From Planctomycetaceae bacterium UBA2972 (GTDB lineage Bacteria > Planctomycetota > Planctomycetia > Pirellulales > Pirellulaceae): a stretch of DNA of 40,770 nucleotides. Position 1 is the stretch's first letter. The number at the start of each line of letters is the position of its first letter. Position numbers and translations under genes: made by a program. The notes below the pieces were generated by a model. The model had not been told where the DNA came from and ran no database searches. It saw only the letters and a list, made by a program, of their open reading frames with translations. Location of the stretch: NCBI GenBank assembly GCA_002348315.1, contig DEAW01000070.1, positions 1 through 40,770 of the forward strand. Direction: 5' to 3'. Below, piece after piece: positions 17,827 through 26,624 of this stretch.

Positions 17827-18579
17827 TTAGATCTGCTGTCGGGATTGATCCGTTTTCAACATTCTGCGAAATGATTCACTGAGAGTCGCTCCGAGCTTTA
17901 GACGATTGAGCTCAAAGCGTATTTCTAGTGGTTCGCTATGATCTGATGTGGAGACAACCGTCGGAGCGACGATTCGCAGGGCACTAACTGGTAGTTTGTT
18001 TTGGCTTTTTATTAAGAGGGTGTGGATGGAACTCGGCCGTTGCGTCATCCGAAATTTGTTTTTCATAAGAATGATTAATGTAGAGGGGTCGTGAGTGAAT
18101 CCTAAGAACTCCAGGCGTTGCAGTTTGTCATGACGATCAAAAAGAAACGTTAGCGAGCCAGCAAGGTCATCGGGATCTTCACCCGTCACGACCGGGACAC
18201 GGTAGCTGTGTAAACCGCTGTCTTGCACATGAAAGGAAACCCGGGCCCAGCGGCTAGTTATTTCCGCTGGTGTGATTTTGAAATCCAGCACCTGTTCGAT
18301 ACCTGAAAAGACTCCTCCATCAAGATGAGGGGAAGAGCCATCCGGATCAGGTGTCGTCATTGCTACATCTTCAATGGTGGAGACGTTAGAATCATCGCCT
18401 GAGAAGAATGCACTGATCGAATCGCTTGTCGAATCAAACCAGTTGGATATGGAATCTAAGATGCTTGTCGAGTCTTCAGCATCACCGGTCGTCGTACCTC
18501 CGGAGAAGATAACCAGCGGCACGAAGATGACGCCACCAAACATGGCCAGATAGAGTAACCGTTTTAGAATCCACTTCAT
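17827..18579 (-). CDS. Single-pass membrane-anchored protein of unknown function
   Basis: I do not recognise this 250-residue protein. It starts MKWILKRLLYLAMFGGVIF, a membrane anchor, followed by an acidic Ser/Thr/Asp-rich linker (about 25-90). A C-terminal globular region (about 95-240) has several beta strands and is likely extracytoplasmic. The start at 18579 is preferred over the longer reading from 18621 because GGAGA lies 6 nt upstream and the anchor then begins at the start. It lies between dnaA and a methyltransferase gene, with no evident functional link to either. Confidence 0.65.
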   Translation of the reverse strand: MKWILKRLLYLAMFGGVIFVPLVIFSGGTTTGDAEDSTSILDSISNWFDSTSDSISAFFSGDDSNVSTIEDVAMTTPDPDGSSPHLDGGVFSGIEQVLDFKITPAEITSRWARVSFHVQDSGLHSYRVPVVTGEDPDDLAGSLTFLFDRHDKLQRLEFLGFTHDPSTLIILMKNKFRMTQRPSSIHTLLIKSQNKLPVSALRIVAPTVVSTSDHSEPLEIRFELNRLKLGATLSESFRRMLKTDQSRQQI

Positions 18580-18695
18580 TTGCGTCTCCAACAAGTTGAG
18601 TTTGTTAGAAAAAACTACCATTTGAGAGACTCACGGGGATTGGCATGGTAGCTACGTTGTGTTGGAAGTGAAGGATTTCCTGAGGGTTGTAGAGA

Positions 18696-19916
18696 TTATA
18701 GGTTTTCGGCAAAGTAGGCTGCGGCTGTTTTTTGCGTATGAGGGTTACCTGCGACAATCAAAGTAATGGAGTTCGAGCCTTTAGGCTTGAGTTGTTTCCG
18801 GACCTGTTCAGGTGTGAGTTCAATACCACGTTTCTTAATTTCCAGGGAACCGATGTCGTGTTCACTAATCCATTTACGGATTTTCTTCAGGTCGTACGGC
18901 AATTGGTCGACGACTCGATAACATGCTCCTCCGGGGACGCTTTGATGTGAGTCTTTGGAGAAGTAGGCCACGCCCGAGTGGATGAACTTCAGGTCATGCT
19001 GCGCTGCCCAGGTTGGGGCGAGATTCGCAGCTAAGACAGCTGGAGAGGGTTCATAGATATAGCGTACAGGTGAGTTGGACAGCGGGACATCCCGGGCTGT
19101 GAGTAACTCTCCCTGATCAGCTTCGAAGGCCCAGGCGGTTTTTCCTGACGGTGTCACTGCCACAGCACTGCGTTTGTGGTTATCCACAGTCAGAGGCGTA
19201 AAGAGGGCAAGTTGTTGCCGGCATTCATTGCGAGATTGAAGCCATTGTAATTGGCATTTATCGACCCAGGCATCAGGTATCTGTGTGGCAGGAGCAAGTT
19301 TGATCAGGATTCCTTTCATGGATTTACCAACCTGATCGATGAGGTGATTCATAAAAGGCAAGTCTGGAGCAAAACTCTGGATATCGGTGTGACGCAAGCC
19401 ATCATGACGGCGATCCGGGTCAAGATGAACCCAATCCGTGTCGAGTGTAACTTCAGTTACATCAGCGGGGATCGTATTCACGGCTTTACCATGTTTCAGA
19501 GTGGCATTATGGCGGGCTAATTGGCAAAGCATCGAATCCTGGTCGACGCCCGTGACAGCAAAGTGCTGTGAGAAGCCTTGTAGGTCTCCTCCGATTCCAC
19601 AGCACAAGTCCGTGACATGCTGTGTGTCGGCAGCCAGTTTTCGGATCAAATTTGCTTTGTAGGTGGCAATTCCTGCATCGGTGGTTTGCTGTAATCCGAG
19701 GCGGGTAAACAGCATTTGATTGGCGTTGGGAAATCGCTTGCCTGCCTGTTGGCGTAACCTGACCTGGCAGGCGATAAACTGAGACTGTTCCACGGAAAAG
19801 ATTTCTCGCAGACGTAGTAGTTGTTTTGCTGATACATTCCCATCGACTGATGTGGCACTCAGTTTTCCAATGGCTTCGAGAGTTTGTTCGGAGGTGATCC
19901 AGTCGTTGTCGAGCAT
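18696..19916 (-). CDS. Class I SAM-dependent methyltransferase with THUMP-like domain
   Basis: The 406-residue protein has a helical N-terminal region and a Rossmann methyltransferase core with DLCCGIGGDLQGFSQ (motif I) and VTGVDQD. WVHLDPDRRHDG, a DPxR-type motif IV, follows. The C-terminal segment LEIKKRGIELTPEQVRKQLK...SITLIVAG matches the THUMP-like domain of a poorly studied bacterial family, probably RNA-modifying; the target is unknown. I chose the ATG at 19916 because family proteins begin near the WITSEQTLEAIGKL helix. A TTG-initiated reading from 19958 adds 14 residues. It is divergent from the HEAT-repeat lipoprotein gene. Confidence 0.78.
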   Translation of the reverse strand: MLDNDWITSEQTLEAIGKLSATSVDGNVSAKQLLRLREIFSVEQSQFIACQVRLRQQAGKRFPNANQMLFTRLGLQQTTDAGIATYKANLIRKLAADTQHVTDLCCGIGGDLQGFSQHFAVTGVDQDSMLCQLARHNATLKHGKAVNTIPADVTEVTLDTDWVHLDPDRRHDGLRHTDIQSFAPDLPFMNHLIDQVGKSMKGILIKLAPATQIPDAWVDKCQLQWLQSRNECRQQLALFTPLTVDNHKRSAVAVTPSGKTAWAFEADQGELLTARDVPLSNSPVRYIYEPSPAVLAANLAPTWAAQHDLKFIHSGVAYFSKDSHQSVPGGACYRVVDQLPYDLKKIRKWISEHDIGSLEIKKRGIELTPEQVRKQLKPKGSNSITLIVAGNPHTQKTAAAYFAENL

Positions 19917-20072
19917 CAGCCTAGTATGAGAGCTGTTATAGGGAATGACAATATCCAACCTCGAAATCCCCCGGATGGGTTCGGGTTGACCTGCAATTCA
20001 GGCATTTGTTACATTTTTCGCAGTGATGAAGTGCGCAAGGTATGCGCTGAGTGGAGAAAAGGTTTTATCAGC

Positions 20073-20789
20073 ATGAATTTACTGCGAATTTCCGTTGTCC
20101 TGTTGGCTTGCACGGTAATTCAGTCTATTGGCTGCCAGAGTCGCCCGATTATTAATTGGAATTGGGTAAATGACCGCGCCTGGGCTGAATGGCGAGACGA
20201 CGATCGCTATATGACCACCTGGCACGAGAAAGAGGCATTCCTGGAAGAATTGCGGCAAGAGGCTGATTCGCTGCCGGTTGCTGAGCAACGTCAACATGCG
20301 ATCGCTTTGTCCGAGCAGATTAAAGCAGAGGAAGTTCCTGTTGTACGGCGTGAACTGGTGCGAACATTAGCACACTTTTATGTGGTTGAGTCGGAAGCCG
20401 GGTTGAAAACGGCGTTGGAAGATAGTGATCCGGATATACGTAGCGTCGCCTGTAAAGCAATGGGGGCACGTCCCGGCCAGTCAGCCAGGAATGCATTGTT
20501 GAAGGTTGTTCGCAGTGACGAAGATACAGATGTGCAGTCCACAGCCCTGCGAGCGTTGGGTAATTTCGATGGTCAGGAAGTTTTTGACGAACTCAAGAAA
20601 GCTCTGGAGAACCGGGATCCGGCAGTCCAGTATGCGGGTATTCAGGGTCTTCGAACTTTGACCGGGCAGGATTGGGGGGAAGACCCGGAAACCTGGCTTG
20701 CAGGCTTGGATGGCAAGGATCCGGAAGTGATTCATGATGGACGCGAGTCCTTTATCGACGCTCTGCACCCGCGTAATCTTCTCCGTTAA
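20073..20789 (+). CDS. HEAT-repeat lipoprotein
   Basis: The protein begins MNLLRISVVLLACTVIQSIGC, a lipoprotein signal with a plausible lipobox ending at Cys21. The mature part has a Trp-rich stretch (about residues 26-50), then three or four HEAT/PBS-lyase-like helical repeats, with the SDPDIRSVACKAMGA, EDTDVQSTALRALGNF and RDPAVQYAGIQGLRTL units clearly visible. Such repeats act as protein-binding scaffolds; the partner is unknown. The 5' extension to 19884 that is also open would place 63 non-hydrophobic residues before the signal, so ATG 20073 is chosen. Confidence 0.8.
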   Translation: MNLLRISVVLLACTVIQSIGCQSRPIINWNWVNDRAWAEWRDDDRYMTTWHEKEAFLEELRQEADSLPVAEQRQHAIALSEQIKAEEVPVVRRELVRTLAHFYVVESEAGLKTALEDSDPDIRSVACKAMGARPGQSARNALLKVVRSDEDTDVQSTALRALGNFDGQEVFDELKKALENRDPAVQYAGIQGLRTLTGQDWGEDPETWLAGLDGKDPEVIHDGRESFIDALHPRNLLR

Positions 20790-20950
20790 CTCGGTTCAGC
20801 AGCATACAGAGCTGATTCGATCGTGGCGGTTGTAAACTGCCATTGCTGAATTAGTGCAATCTCCGTACTATGCACGCCAGTTCTGTCGGAGTTGTCTGGC
20901 AGTTTGTAAGTCCATCTCTCGGGTATTCCAGCAATAGAATATGGAAGATC

Positions 20951-21883
20951 GTGCCAAGTAAGTTTCGAGAACCATTTGCGACGCTCTATAAGCAGGCGGC
21001 TAAGTTGCGACAGGCATCCAACGCTGATGCGTTGTTGCTTGTACTGGATACAGCTGCCGATTGGGCTGCCTTGCGAAAAGCCGGTCGGCACAATTTGATT
21101 TTGTGTGTATCTCAGGATGCCAACTGTCTTGAAGGCGCTGAAGAACATGGTTTGACGCCGGTTATTCTGGAAGCCGATGATATTCCGGTACAGGAACTCA
21201 TGGAGACTGCTTTGCTTGAATGTGTTGCCAATGACATTCTTGAAGCGGGGTCTCAGGTTGTCGCTGTGTATTCCGGTTTTCACAGCGACGTCCATGACAG
21301 CATTTCCTTAATTCGTCTTGATGAACATCTGGGTAGATTAACGGCGAAAGATCTGCGTAAACTGGAAACCCGCGTGCCGCTGGAAACGTTGAAATCCGTC
21401 GTCGATTTGGCAGTGGAGATCGGGTTCGAAGGTCGGGAAGGTAAACCTGTGGGGACATTGTTCGTCGTGGGTGACGCTCGGAATGTACTTGAGTACTGCC
21501 ACCCGGCGGGATTCGATCCAGTACGAGGCTACAAAAAGGACGACAGGAATCTCAAAGATGCGCGTACGCGAGATGCAATCAAGGAGATTGCTCAGTTAGA
21601 CGGCGCGATTATTGTGGGAAGTGACGGGGTCGTCGAACGATCGTGTCAGATTATTCAAGTGAGTGCAACCAGCCTGACGTTGTCCAAAGGCTTAGGCGCC
21701 AGACACTGGGCAGCGGCATCCATATCAAAAGTGACTAAGGCAATTTCAGTGGTTGTCAGTGAATCGAACGGGACGGTCAGGCTGTTTCAGGACGGTGAAG
21801 TGGTCCTGCGAATTGAGCCGATGCGACGTGCTATGAAATGGCGTGAGTTTGATTTTGATCCCCCCACGTCGTCTTCTGAATAG
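20951..21883 (+). CDS. Diadenylate cyclase, DacZ-like (PK-like domain + DAC domain)
   Basis: The C-terminal domain (about 200-300) is a DisA_N/DAC domain that makes cyclic di-AMP from two ATP. It has the LDGAIIVGSDG motif (DGA at 217-219) and GLGARHWAAASISKVTKAISVVVSES. The second catalytic motif reads RHW where bacterial DAC enzymes usually have RHR. The N-terminal part (about 10-115) has an alternating alpha/beta pattern like the pyruvate-kinase C-terminal domain, an arrangement I associate with archaeal DacZ-type cyclases rather than DisA, CdaA or CdaS. No membrane helices or HhH domain are seen. GTG 20951 with GGAAG just upstream is chosen over ATG 20870, which lacks a ribosome site. Confidence 0.8.
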   Translation: MPSKFREPFATLYKQAAKLRQASNADALLLVLDTAADWAALRKAGRHNLILCVSQDANCLEGAEEHGLTPVILEADDIPVQELMETALLECVANDILEAGSQVVAVYSGFHSDVHDSISLIRLDEHLGRLTAKDLRKLETRVPLETLKSVVDLAVEIGFEGREGKPVGTLFVVGDARNVLEYCHPAGFDPVRGYKKDDRNLKDARTRDAIKEIAQLDGAIIVGSDGVVERSCQIIQVSATSLTLSKGLGARHWAAASISKVTKAISVVVSESNGTVRLFQDGEVVLRIEPMRRAMKWREFDFDPPTSSSE

Positions 21884-21888
21884 AGTGG

Positions 21889-22548
21889 TTATTGCGTGAC
21901 GGCAGCCAGCGGGATGCCGATATCGATGACATGGACCTCTCCGGTGTATTCACGAGATTCTGCTACCGCAAAGCCCTGCTTACGAGCCACCATGGTCAGT
22001 GTATGATGAGCCCGGAAGGTGGGTGAACCGGGCTGCCCTGTATCGCAATCCAATCCTGTCGGTATGTCGACAGCGACACGCAACGCTTGCTGGGCATTGG
22101 CCCATTCAATCGCTTGTTTAAACGGAATGCGAGGATCTCCGACCCCTCCTGTTCCTACCATGCAATCGAGGATTGCCGTGGTCGAGGATGTTTCCAATTC
22201 GTCTAACATCGCCTGAACGTGTTCTGATTCGACACATAATACCGAAGCTGGAAGTTTGCAAAGAATGTCAAAATTAGTCCTGGCATCCCCCACCAGCGAA
22301 GTCGGTGAATCCAACAGGATCGTTACTGCTGGAATGTTTCTGGTCAGTAGTTGCCGAGCAATTACGAATCCGTCACCGGCATTGTTTCCTTTCCCACAAA
22401 GTAGGACGACAGAATCGACTGGTTGAGCCTGTATGAAATCTGTGCAGCCTCGTCCGGCATTCTCCATGAGGATCAACCCGGTTATTCCCAGACTGTCGAT
22501 CGCTAACTGATCGATTTCTCGTGATTTTTGGCGTGTGAGCGTAGTCAT
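21889..22548 (-). CDS. nnrE: NAD(P)H-hydrate epimerase (YjeF_N domain only)
   Basis: NnrE interconverts R and S forms of damaged NAD(P)HX so that the dehydratase can repair it. The 219 residues correspond to the YjeF N-terminal domain alone: REIDQLAIDSLGITGLILMENAG, then LCGKGNNAGDGFVIARQL, which is the nucleotide-binding signature, then ILDCMVGTGGVGDPR and VDIPTGLDCDTG. The dehydratase domain found in fused NnrD-type proteins is absent. It converges with the cyclase gene with only 5 nt between stop codons. Confidence 0.92.
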   Translation of the reverse strand: MTTLTRQKSREIDQLAIDSLGITGLILMENAGRGCTDFIQAQPVDSVVLLCGKGNNAGDGFVIARQLLTRNIPAVTILLDSPTSLVGDARTNFDILCKLPASVLCVESEHVQAMLDELETSSTTAILDCMVGTGGVGDPRIPFKQAIEWANAQQALRVAVDIPTGLDCDTGQPGSPTFRAHHTLTMVARKQGFAVAESREYTGEVHVIDIGIPLAAVTQ

Positions 22549-22576
22549 AATGGCGACCCGGGAAGGTAATGGAAAT

Positions 22577-22609
22577 GAGGCGTTACAGGGTAGTACCCCG
22601 TAACGCCTC
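22577..22609. other. Strong hairpin between two minus-strand genes
   Basis: GAGGCGTTAC/GTAACGCCTC is a 10-bp perfect stem, continued after one A-C mismatch by GGG/CCC around a TAGTA loop. No T run follows on either strand, so it is not a classical terminator. It may be a 3'-end stabiliser of the upstream gene or part of the nnrE leader. Confidence 0.5.
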
Positions 22610-22712
22610 AGCCAACCGCTCCCAGTAGCTCTATCAAAGCTGTTGTTGACCCGTTGAGCAGACCCTGATGTCCTTGCTGTTGGGAAGCGAGTTTATTTGA
22701 TGATGGTTGTGA

Positions 22713-24098
22713 TTAAGGAATAATGAAGACGCCTCCGAGCACAGAGCCGGCTTGAATCAATGCAGCCTTTTTGCTGAGTGGAAAGGCTGGTTTCACCCGT
22801 GGAGCGAGGCTTCCGGGGCGATGGTAACCCAGAGCATACTGGCATTCGTTCCAGGGATGGATTCCCATGTGATATGGGAGGATAGCAATGTTTGTGAAAA
22901 AGTGAGCACCGGAACGCATGGGCTGTAGCCAGGGGCCGAGTGTATGGCCATGGCGTTCGAGTTGTGCATCTTCAAAGTAGATCGGTTTGTGAGCCACAGC
23001 CGAGGCTTGCCAGTGAAACGTGAGGGCCTGCCAGGCTCGTTGCTCGTAAGGACTGTTGTCGATACGGCATTGCTTGGGAAATCCCCAGGCATCCGCGATG
23101 TAACAAATATCGTCGACACTAAGTGTGTTAATGGGAATAGTGACTAATTTCCCGTCCGCGGTCTTAACATAAATGTTGCTGAATGCATAATCAGCCAGTT
23201 GTCCTTGTATCACTCCCTGCCCTTCACGATTGCGCCATTGTCTGACTTCCTGCTGGAGTTTGGGTGGCTTCTGATCCAGATTTGGTTTGAAGCTGGGCGA
23301 GATATCAAGGGAGATTTCACTGATGGGTTTCGCACTGATTAAAGTTGCAGCTTTCTCGCAATCCGGTGTTCCGCAGTTTCTGGGGTCCACCATCGTAGCG
23401 ACTTGAATTGCCGCTCCTCCTGCCAGAGGCAGTGGATCTAAAACCCCAGCCTGGGGAGCCTCAGGGGATGTTAACGGTTCCGCTGGCGGGATGACTTCCG
23501 TGTCACTTTCGTCACTGGTGTCCTGCCCGATTAACAATGCAGGAGGTGCCGGGGGTTGCTTCTCTTCCGGTTGGAAGGTGTCGGAAGTAGCGCCTGCTGG
23601 TTGCGGCGTGTTGGTTGTTGATTTCGGAGCGGGGGCTTCGAGTATTAGGAATGTATTTTCATCCAATTTGTCCGGAGCAACGGTGGTAGGTTTACCTGGT
23701 TGCTGCAAAGAGTTGTTCCCGACTTCGACTTCGGTAATCGGGAGAAAGTTATCGTCTTTGGGAGGGTTTGGGGTGGCGACCACTGGTGCCGTGTTTTGTA
23801 CCGTGGCTCGTTGGATTTGACCAGCGGTTGGTTTATTGGAGACTTCTTTGATGGCTGTAATGCGAGTCGGCGTAGCTGCATTGTTGACACGCACACGTGT
23901 TGTGGAGAGGTTGCGTACCGGAACCGAAGTCGTTCTCGTCGTTTTGATACGAATTGGCGAATCGGAGGCAGCCGGATTGGCGGAGGAAAAGAGCAGCAGC
24001 AGCGTACCGAGGGTGGTAAGCGAGAGACTAGTTGTGGTCACTGCCGGACGAGTTGTCCGGGCTGTAATTTGGTGCTTCGTGCGTAATTGCGATGTCAT
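22713..24098 (-). CDS. Secreted SHD1-like domain protein
   Basis: This 461-residue exported protein has an N-terminal signal (LSLTTLGTLLLLFSSANPAA) followed by a long Pro/Thr/Ala-rich low-complexity region (about 45-280). The segment QEVRQWRNREGQGVIQGQLA...IYVKTADGKLVTIPINTLSVDD resembles the SLA1-homology SHD1 domain common in planctomycetes. The last 140 residues (HWQASAVAHKPIYFEDAQLE...MGIHPWNECQYALGYHRPG) form a distinct domain with conserved-looking Trp, His and Tyr, whose function I do not know. The protein ends in a short hydrophobic tail. GGAAAG precedes the ATG. The start lies 71 nt inside the end of guaB. Confidence 0.75.
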   Translation of the reverse strand: MTSQLRTKHQITARTTRPAVTTTSLSLTTLGTLLLLFSSANPAASDSPIRIKTTRTTSVPVRNLSTTRVRVNNAATPTRITAIKEVSNKPTAGQIQRATVQNTAPVVATPNPPKDDNFLPITEVEVGNNSLQQPGKPTTVAPDKLDENTFLILEAPAPKSTTNTPQPAGATSDTFQPEEKQPPAPPALLIGQDTSDESDTEVIPPAEPLTSPEAPQAGVLDPLPLAGGAAIQVATMVDPRNCGTPDCEKAATLISAKPISEISLDISPSFKPNLDQKPPKLQQEVRQWRNREGQGVIQGQLADYAFSNIYVKTADGKLVTIPINTLSVDDICYIADAWGFPKQCRIDNSPYEQRAWQALTFHWQASAVAHKPIYFEDAQLERHGHTLGPWLQPMRSGAHFFTNIAILPYHMGIHPWNECQYALGYHRPGSLAPRVKPAFPLSKKAALIQAGSVLGGVFIIP

Positions 24099-25500
24099 GA
24101 GGATGGCTTTCCCGAATGCTGGCAGCTGTTACCCGGATGAACTGGGCGTCAGTGCGCAGGTTATCTATGGTAGGTGTACCACAGTAACCCATGCCTGCGC
24201 GTAACCCACCAACCAATTGGTAGACAAAGTCTGCCAGATCGCCTTTGAAAGGTACTCGCCCTTCCACACCTTCGGGAACGAGCTTGCCATTTCCGCTTTG
24301 GCGGTAACGTTCACTCGATCCTTTCACCATCGCGCCCATGGATCCCATGCCACGATATGCTTTAAAGGTACGACCTTGGTAGAGGATTAATCGTCCGGGA
24401 CTTTCAGAAAGTCCTGCAAAAAGTCCTCCAATCATGACAGAATTTGCTCCGGCAACAATGGCTTTGCAAATGTCACCGGAAAATCGAATTCCACCATCGG
24501 CAATTACTGGAATTCCAGCCTCTTTTGCCACTTTGGCAGATTCGTAAATTGCTGTCACTTGAGGTACACCGACACCTGATACCACTCGCGTAGTACAGAT
24601 TGAGCCAGGGCCAATTCCAACTTTGACGGCATCTGCTCCCGCATCGATGAGATCTTTGGCACCGGCTTGCGTAGCGACATTTCCAGCCACTACGTCGATA
24701 TTCCACTGTTTCTTTATCTGTTTGACCGTTTCGATTACGTTTTTCGAATGCCCGTGAGCGCTGTCAACAATTAGGACATCGACGCCTTTATTGATTAGGC
24801 TTTCAGCTCGTTCAAAGCCGAAGACCCCAATAGCAGCTCCGACACGCAGTCGACCCAAATGGTCTTTGCATGCATCCGGAAACTGCTTCATCATATCGAT
24901 GTCTTTGATCGTAATCAGTCCGGTCAGTTTGAATGAATCGTCCACCAGAAGCAGTTTCTCCACCTTTTTCTCAGTTAATACCTGCTCTGCTTCTTCCAGC
25001 GTGACCGCGCCTTTGGCGGTCACCAGGTTTTCCTTGGTCATCACCTCTGAAACTGCCTGAGATGTATCTTCCAGGAAGCGGAGATCTCGGCGAGTAAGGA
25101 TGCCGACGAGTGTGCCGTCTGCTTCGGTGATGGGAACGCCGGAGACATTGTGTTGCTCCATGATCTGACGGGCATTTCCCACGTTGGCCGTTGGTTGTAG
25201 TGTTACCGGGTCAATAATAATCCCGTTGGCACTTCGTTTGACTTTGTTGACCTCAACCGTTTGGTCTTCCACCGACATGTTTTTGTGAATAACGCCAATG
25301 CCTCCCATTTTGGCCAAAGCAATGGCCATAGCGTGTTCGGTGACGGTATCCATCGGTGAACTAACCAGAGGGATATTCAGTTGGATGTTGTTGGTGAGCT
25401 TAGTCCGCACGTCCGCATCAGAAGGTACAATTTCGCTATAAGAGGGTTCCAATAGAACGTCATCAAAGGTGATGGCTGTTAATCTGATCTTGTCTTCCAT
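24028..25500 (-). CDS. guaB: Inosine-5'-monophosphate dehydrogenase
   Basis: GuaB oxidises IMP to XMP, the committed step to GMP. The catalytic loop GIGPGSICTTRVVSG carries Cys302 and is flanked by DSAHGHS and GGIRFSGD. Two CBS domains (about 95-205) interrupt the barrel, and the flap has YRGMGSMGAM. Length is 490 with the ATG at 25500; a longer reading from 25581 adds 27 residues not found in the family. The family C-terminal AITHEAPNYS is followed by a short extra Ser/Asp tail, inside which the next gene starts. guaA, the next enzyme of the pathway, is encoded about 10 kb away on the same strand. Confidence 0.96.
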   Translation of the reverse strand: MEDKIRLTAITFDDVLLEPSYSEIVPSDADVRTKLTNNIQLNIPLVSSPMDTVTEHAMAIALAKMGGIGVIHKNMSVEDQTVEVNKVKRSANGIIIDPVTLQPTANVGNARQIMEQHNVSGVPITEADGTLVGILTRRDLRFLEDTSQAVSEVMTKENLVTAKGAVTLEEAEQVLTEKKVEKLLLVDDSFKLTGLITIKDIDMMKQFPDACKDHLGRLRVGAAIGVFGFERAESLINKGVDVLIVDSAHGHSKNVIETVKQIKKQWNIDVVAGNVATQAGAKDLIDAGADAVKVGIGPGSICTTRVVSGVGVPQVTAIYESAKVAKEAGIPVIADGGIRFSGDICKAIVAGANSVMIGGLFAGLSESPGRLILYQGRTFKAYRGMGSMGAMVKGSSERYRQSGNGKLVPEGVEGRVPFKGDLADFVYQLVGGLRAGMGYCGTPTIDNLRTDAQFIRVTAASIRESHPHDIAITHEAPNYSPDNSSGSDHN

Positions 25501-25690
25501 CGTCGTACTTTTTCCTGCTGATTGGCTGGTGTTCGATAGGGAAATCCTAATCGATGACCAGACTGTGGGTGCCTCCATCATCCAAAATGGGATGACAAAT
25601 TATGGTCGCCTCAACGACTTTTGACAACGCAAGGAAGGTAAAAATGCTTCAAATAGACAGAGATTCGGTTCTCTAATCGTAGTTTTCTAC

Positions 25691-26515
25691 CTATTCCTCA
25701 TCCTGAGCGTTGGAATTGTCCTCTTCTTTCCCTCGGATCGCCGTGGAGGATCCGATTCCATAATCGAGCAGCGTCATGACGGTCCTGGCGGTTACGACAT
25801 CATCCGCATTGGTTTGAGTGATTTCTTGTGCGATGATTCCTCCAGGAATCTCAGCACAAAAAACTTCGTCGGTGCGAGTCCGGACTCCGTTTTGTTCATG
25901 CGAAGTGACCACTCGGCTAACTTGCACCTGCTTGCCAAGGACTTCACGGGTTAATCCATACTCGACAATATTTGACGTCGTTTTGTACTCCACTTCACCT
26001 TTCTTATTGGTGAATTGAGTTTCACGCCGTAAAACACTCGGCATCGTTTCCCTGGACAGATAAACCTTGCTGACTCGTCGGCCCTTTTTGGTGGCAATAC
26101 TGACAGTGAACACTTCAACAGGAAATTCGTAATCACCAATTTTGATCGTGGCTTTTTCAACGAGTTCGGAAAACCCTTCTCCCTTAAAGTTGATATCCCG
26201 TTTAATGCGATCTTTGGATTGATTAACTTTCTGATCACCAATTTTGACCGTGGATTCGACACCCAGCGTATAGTGGTTCCGGTCTGATTCAATCAACTCG
26301 GTAGTCGTCAGCGTGACGACTTCAGAGGTTACTTTACCCACTTCATCGACCAGACTACGAGTGACTCGCACCGACTTCCAGCTCTCCGGTTGAAATCGAG
26401 CCCAGGCATGACTGTCTCTGGAGCGCAACCATTCCTGAGCCTTCCCCTGGCAAGGGGATAGCAGAAGAAGTGCGAAAGCCGTAGCTAGCAGCAGGTTTGT
26501 TTTTACTCTGTTCAC
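25691..26515 (-). CDS. Secreted protein of unknown function
   Basis: I do not recognise this family. The GTG at 26515 gives a standard signal peptide, NRVKTNLLLATAFALLLLSP ending near GKAQEW. The mature part (about 250 residues) is beta-rich and highly charged, with alternating Val/Thr/Lys/Glu and no cysteine before a single late one, ending in an acidic tail EEDNSNAQDEE. Longer starts (26587, 26701) would run toward or into selA and place about 24-62 hydrophilic residues before the signal. No good ribosome site is seen for any start, so the exact N terminus is uncertain. Confidence 0.6.
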   Translation of the reverse strand: MNRVKTNLLLATAFALLLLSPCQGKAQEWLRSRDSHAWARFQPESWKSVRVTRSLVDEVGKVTSEVVTLTTTELIESDRNHYTLGVESTVKIGDQKVNQSKDRIKRDINFKGEGFSELVEKATIKIGDYEFPVEVFTVSIATKKGRRVSKVYLSRETMPSVLRRETQFTNKKGEVEYKTTSNIVEYGLTREVLGKQVQVSRVVTSHEQNGVRTRTDEVFCAEIPGGIIAQEITQTNADDVVTARTVMTLLDYGIGSSTAIRGKEEDNSNAQDEE

Positions 26516-26624
26516 GTATTTGTTATAAAAACCCTGTTTGAAATAGGGATGAAGGTCATGTTCCTGGATTGGCAACCGACCATCCATGTTTATGGTACGG
26601 TCGTAACTCTCCAAATACCATAGA

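Noticed and set aside
24106..24204. Plus-strand ORFs antisense to guaB and the SHD1-like gene (such as 23836-24204)
   Set aside because: They mirror strong minus-strand coding sequence and have skewed composition; no ribosome site or family signal.
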